Shown piece by piece: positions 60,737 through 64,000 of a DNA stretch of 64,000 nt. Made by a program: the position numbers and the translations under genes. The DNA comes from Leucobacter denitrificans (GTDB lineage: Bacteria; Actinomycetota; Actinomycetes; Actinomycetales; Microbacteriaceae). The stretch is from contig NZ_CP060716.1 of the NCBI RefSeq assembly GCF_014396385.1, positions 1,488,001 through 1,552,000 on the forward strand, given 5' to 3'. The notes under the pieces are model-generated. The model had not been told where the DNA came from. It did no database searches and worked only from the letters and a program-made list of their open reading frames with translations. Within the stretch, counting starts at the first letter, position 1. Each line of letters opens with the position of its first letter.

Positions 60737-61936
60737 TCACCAGAACAACCCAAAACCTGTCGCGCCAGACAGCGCCCCGGCTACGACACCCGTGAGCACG
60801 ACGGCCCACGCAGGAAACCGTGCCGCGAACAGCAGAACAAGCCCGACCCCAGCTATGACAAGCGTCGCCGGGCTGGTGATTCCCGACGTGACTACCGGGT
60901 TCCAGAGCGCCGCTGCCAAGATCCCCACTACCGCCGCATTCGCGCCTGCGATCGCCGCGCGCATGACCGGCTTCCCCCGAACCTGCGACCAAAACGGGAG
61001 TACGGCAAGCAGGAGGAGCATGCCGGGTAGAAAGATCGCGATGAGCGCGATAAGTGCGGTGAGCGGTGCTGATCCACCCACACCCATCTCGAAACCGAGG
61101 AACGAGGCGAAGGTGAATAGCGGCCCAGGAACCGCCTGCGCTGCGCCATATCCAGCAAGGATTTGTTCAGGAGTTACAGCGTTGGCAATCGCTGGTTCTG
61201 CTGCGAGCAGCGGCAACACCACGTGCCCGCCCCCAAACACCAGCGCACCTGAGCGGTAAAACGCGTCGATAAGCGATACCCCGGGGCTCCGGGTCGTCGC
61301 CGCCGCGATCGGGAGGAGCACGAGCAGAAGCATCCAGAACGTGAGGGCTACGACGCCGGCTCGACGCGACACCCCGATCTGCAATGGTGTTGCCTCGGGC
61401 TGATCCACCCGCCTACACCAGGCCACGCCCGCCAAGATACCTACGCCAATCGCGGCGACCTGACCGATTGCTCCGGGAAGGAGCAGAGCGAGCAAGGCCG
61501 CAACAATCGCGATGCCGATGCGGCGAAGGTCGGGGGTGAGTGTGCGCGCCATGCCCCACACCGCATGCGCGACAACTGCTACGGCAACCGCGGTGAGACC
61601 CGAGATGACGCCGGCGCCAATTGCCCCGTCAAGGGTCACCGCACCGATAGCGAAAAGTACGAGCAGAATCGCCGAGGGGAGCGTGAAGGCGGTCCAGGCC
61701 GCGAGCGCCCCAAGATACCCACCTCGAATGAGCCCGAGTGCGAACCCGACCTGGCTCGATGCCGGTCCGGGTAGGAATTGGCAGATCGCAACAAGCTCGC
61801 TGTACTGCTGCTCACTCACCCACTTGCGCTTGGCAACGAGTTCTTCTCGAAAGTAGCCGAGATGGGCGACCGGGCCGCCGAATGACGTTACGCCAAGCTT
61901 GAGAAAGGCCCGGAAGACCTCGGCGGAATGCGACAC
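60737..61936 (-). CDS. chrA: Chromate ion transporter
   Basis: 399 aa made of two homologous CHR halves. Seen: VFRAFLKLGVTSFGGPVAHLGYFREELV, CQFLPGPASSQVGFALG in the first half, and GALVFGGGHVVLPLLAAE and YGAAQAVPGPLFTFASFLG in the second. It exports chromate (or sulfate) across the membrane. Lies 52 bases downstream of the TetR gene on the same strand. Confidence 0.92.
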   Translation of the reverse strand: MSHSAEVFRAFLKLGVTSFGGPVAHLGYFREELVAKRKWVSEQQYSELVAICQFLPGPASSQVGFALGLIRGGYLGALAAWTAFTLPSAILLVLFAIGAVTLDGAIGAGVISGLTAVAVAVVAHAVWGMARTLTPDLRRIGIAIVAALLALLLPGAIGQVAAIGVGILAGVAWCRRVDQPEATPLQIGVSRRAGVVALTFWMLLLVLLPIAAATTRSPGVSLIDAFYRSGALVFGGGHVVLPLLAAEPAIANAVTPEQILAGYGAAQAVPGPLFTFASFLGFEMGVGGSAPLTALIALIAIFLPGMLLLLAVLPFWSQVRGKPVMRAAIAGANAAVVGILAAALWNPVVTSGITSPATLVIAGVGLVLLFAARFPAWAVVLTGVVAGALSGATGFGLFW

Positions 61937-61988
61937 CTTTCTAGCGTGTCGCGCGGCGATAAGCGAGTCAAGATTGAGCGCGCAATGG

Positions 61989-62585
61989 TTATGCGGCGTT
62001 CACCTGGTGCAGACCAACGCCCTGTACGGTCATCTCGAGCAGCAGGTCGCGCGCCTCTTGCAGGTCTTCCTTCGTTTCCTCGCTGTAGCTGTAGGCAGCA
62101 GCCAGCCCCTCGGCTGCGCGGCGCACCATGCGGATCACCAGTGGGTCGAGGCCGTCGAGCGCTAGCTGCTCTTCCCACCACACCGTGTCGGCATCCATCA
62201 CCTCGCGAATCTCGGGCAGACCATACAGGCCATTCCAAATCGGGGCAGACCCGAAGTAGTTCGCCGCCTCGAGGTCGCCACCGCAGAGCGTGCGCACGTA
62301 GGCGCGCAACATCTTGCCGGGCGCATTCTCTGACAGGTCGAGATTGCCTGTCACCGCTTCGCGGAAGCGATCATTCGCGTCGTCAACGACTGCGATGAGC
62401 AGTTGGAGACGCCCCGAATAGTGGTGCATGAGCCCACCCTTGGACACTCCTGCGGCTTCGGCCACCTGGGCGAGCGTCATCGCGGTGCCCACCTCGCCGA
62501 TCACATGCGCGGCCGCGTCGAGTATTTGGCGTTGCGTGCGTGTCGAGTTTCGCTCTGCGGTGCGCTCTAGGTTCTGTGCCGTCAC
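61989..62585 (-). CDS. TetR-family regulator
   Basis: 198 aa from the GTG at 62585. Helix-turn-helix RTQRQILDAAAHVIGEVGTAMTLAQVAEAAGVSKGGLMHHYSGRLQLLIAVV with the TetR KGGLMHHY signature. The C-terminal ligand domain includes YVRTLCGGDLEAANYFGSAPIWNG. Divergent from an MFS exporter, whose likely target palindrome lies between them. Confidence 0.92.
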   Translation of the reverse strand: MTAQNLERTAERNSTRTQRQILDAAAHVIGEVGTAMTLAQVAEAAGVSKGGLMHHYSGRLQLLIAVVDDANDRFREAVTGNLDLSENAPGKMLRAYVRTLCGGDLEAANYFGSAPIWNGLYGLPEIREVMDADTVWWEEQLALDGLDPLVIRMVRRAAEGLAAAYSYSEETKEDLQEARDLLLEMTVQGVGLHQVNAA

Positions 62586-62646
62586 AGGTGTGTCCCCTCT
62601 CCGCGCTGCGATGCAGCTACAGAAAACTCCGTCGACTTCCGCAACC

Positions 62647-62687
62647 AGCATACCATCCAGTATGCTGTTACCGACCAAATGGTTTGT
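62647..62687. promoter_or_regulatory. Two palindromes between tetR and the MFS gene
   Basis: AGCATAC (62647-62653)/GTATGCT (62660-62666) is a perfect 7-bp inverted repeat that includes a -10-like TATGCT; ACCGACCA...TGGTTTGT (62670-62687) is an imperfect one. Either can be the TetR operator. The -35 TTCCGC (62637-62642) is 18 bases from the -10. Confidence 0.65.
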
Positions 62688-62704
62688 ACAGAGAAGGAAT
62701 TGGA

Positions 62705-64000
62705 ATGTCCACGAAGGTCGGCGGCTCGGCCCGCCAATGGCTTGCGCTCGCAGTGCTCACGCTCACAGTGCTGATACTTGCGGTCGATGGCACTGTGCTT
62801 GCACTCGCCGTGCCAGCGCTCACGGCTGACCTTGCGGCGAGCGCGACGCAGATTTTGTGGATCGGTGACATCTATTCCTTCGCTATCGCGGGCTTGCTCG
62901 TGACCATGGGCAACGTTGCAGACCGCATCGGGCGCAAGAAGTTGCTCCTCATAGGGTCACTCGGGTTCGGTCTCGCCTCGGTCATGGCCGCATTCTCAAC
63001 ATCACCTGAGATGCTCATTGCGGCCCGTGCGCTTCTCGGCTTCTTCGGCGCAACGCTTATGCCGTCGACGCTCGCGATCGTGCGCAACGTCTTCGAGGTT
63101 CCCGCTCAGCGCACCCGGGCGATCGCTATCTGGTCTGCCGGGGCGACGGCAGGCGCGGCCATCGGGCCACTGGTGGGTGGCCTGCTCCTCGAGCATTTCT
63201 CGTGGGGCAGCGTCTTTCTCATCAACGTGCCCGTCGTGGTGCTCATACTCGCGACCGGCATCTTCCTGTTGCCCGAGTCATACAACCCGTCGCGCCCACG
63301 AATCGACGTGCTGTCGTCAATCCTCTCAATCACCACGATCGTGCCAGTCGTCTACGCCCTCAAGCACCTTGTGGGCACCGGTTTTGATTGGACGGTTCCG
63401 GTGACGATCATCATCGGTGTTGCATCGGGGTGGATCTTCGTGCGCCGCCAACGTCGACTCACCACTCCGCTTATCGACCTCGAACTCTTCCGAATCCCTG
63501 CATTCGCAGGCGCAGTCGGGGCAAACGGACTCTCAATCTTCGCGTTCGTGGGACTCCTGTTCTTCCTCTCGCAGTATCTCCAACTTGTGCGTGGACTCTC
63601 CCCGCTTCAGGCTGGCCTCGCCGAGCTGCCTTCGGCCGTCGCTTCGGCGGCCGTGATCCTCATCATCACTGCGAGCTTGCGTTGGTTCGGCCTCGGCCGG
63701 TCAATTGGCATCGGCCTCTTCATCGCGGCGCTTGGCCTCGGGTTTCTTGCCGTGGCCGAGGGTCTGCCGGGCCTCATCTGGGTCATCGTTGCGCTCACTG
63801 TTGTTGGCCTCGGTGCGGGGCTCGCAATGACGCTCTCGGTCGATGCTGTCGTGAGCGCCGCACCCAAGGCACGCGCAGGAGCAGCATCATCGATCTCCGA
63901 GACCGCGTACGAGCTCGGCGTCGCCATGGGCATCGCCGTGCTGGGTTCGCTCCACACTGCGCTTTATCGCGCTAATCTGCCCTCGCTCGAGGGCGTGGCT
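62705..64000 (+). CDS. MFS transporter, DHA2-like drug exporter (incomplete)
   Basis: 432 codons to the window end. N-terminal spans LALAVLTLTVLILAVDGTVLALAVPAL; motif A NVADRIGRKKLLL after the second span; motif C-like IGPLVGGLLLEHFSWGSVFLIN. Fourteen-span family of proton-coupled multidrug exporters such as QacA. Controlled by the divergent TetR gene. The C-terminal part lies beyond the window. Confidence 0.9.
   Translation, partial: MSTKVGGSARQWLALAVLTLTVLILAVDGTVLALAVPALTADLAASATQILWIGDIYSFAIAGLLVTMGNVADRIGRKKLLLIGSLGFGLASVMAAFSTSPEMLIAARALLGFFGATLMPSTLAIVRNVFEVPAQRTRAIAIWSAGATAGAAIGPLVGGLLLEHFSWGSVFLINVPVVVLILATGIFLLPESYNPSRPRIDVLSSILSITTIVPVVYALKHLVGTGFDWTVPVTIIIGVASGWIFVRRQRRLTTPLIDLELFRIPAFAGAVGANGLSIFAFVGLLFFLSQYLQLVRGLSPLQAGLAELPSAVASAAVILIITASLRWFGLGRSIGIGLFIAALGLGFLAVAEGLPGLIWVIVALTVVGLGAGLAMTLSVDAVVSAAPKARAGAASSISETAYELGVAMGIAVLGSLHTALYRANLPSLEGVA

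Overview
The window is chromosomal DNA from a high-GC Gram-positive actinobacterium. The codon usage, many GTG starts, 4-nt ATGA/GTGA gene overlaps, menaquinone genes (menA, menE, menB, menC), SerS/tRNA-Ser block, LCP cell-wall protein and probable leaderless transcripts all fit the Microbacteriaceae; a Leucobacter-like genus is my best guess from remembered protein similarity, not from a search. There are three tRNA genes (Ser-UGA, Ser-GCU, Arg-ACG), no rRNA, no CRISPR array, no insertion sequence and no prophage. Both ends cut through genes (serS on the left, an MFS exporter on the right).

Layout. 1-6.4 kb: serS end, HAD phosphatase, two tRNA-Ser genes, a CDGSH protein paired with a heme-oxygenase-like iron enzyme, an LCP protein, a secreted nuclease and an SRAP protein. 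6.4-10 kb: a heterodimeric ABC exporter with one degenerate ATP site. 10.1-14.7 kb: menA-menE-menB-tfoX-like on the minus strand, with menC divergent. 14.7-23 kb: a phosphonate-type catabolic cluster (UTRA/GntR regulator, phosphonatase-like hydrolase, FAD oxidase of the phosphonate-associated HpnW type, four-gene ABC importer, alkaline-phosphatase-fold enzyme). 23-27.9 kb: a redox/stress stretch (F420-reductase-like protein, alcohol dehydrogenase, ABC-F protein with a putative leader peptide, MetE-like protein). 28-33.7 kb: a very large DUF2207 membrane protein, apt, tRNA-Arg, rhodanese, thioredoxin, exonuclease III. 34-37.6 kb: a LLM flavin monooxygenase, MarR and FMN reductase operon, then VOC and DUF2853 proteins. 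37.7-42.5 kb: omega-aminotransferase and mmsA with a divergent PucR regulator. 42.6-53.9 kb: maf and a LacI-controlled hydantoinase/oxoprolinase operon with its own ABC importer and a FAD amine oxidase. 54-64 kb: two ABC-2 type transporters, a TRAM-type RNA methyltransferase, YchJ, DUF6498, GyrI-like, ChrA, TetR and MFS genes.

Most notable. (1) A nearly identical 20-bp palindrome (18/20) stands before the alcohol dehydrogenase (23841-23860) and the LLM monooxygenase (34193-34212), with a degenerate second copy at the latter. It probably defines a regulon of the MarR protein encoded in the LLM operon. (2) Three genes (menC, the phosphonatase-like hydrolase, hyuA) carry 1-nt deletions, each in a run of four G or C where five would restore a family-like C-terminus. 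This looks like homopolymer under-calling rather than gene decay. (3) A leaderless 8-codon ORF precedes the ABC-F gene and can pair with its ribosome-binding site. (4) Two intergenic palindromes 13.5 kb apart belong to one sequence family. (5) The heptamer GATCCAC/GTGGATC is strongly over-represented (54 copies counted by eye).

All coordinates and motif counts were read by eye. Family names rest on recognition of sequence motifs, not on database searches.
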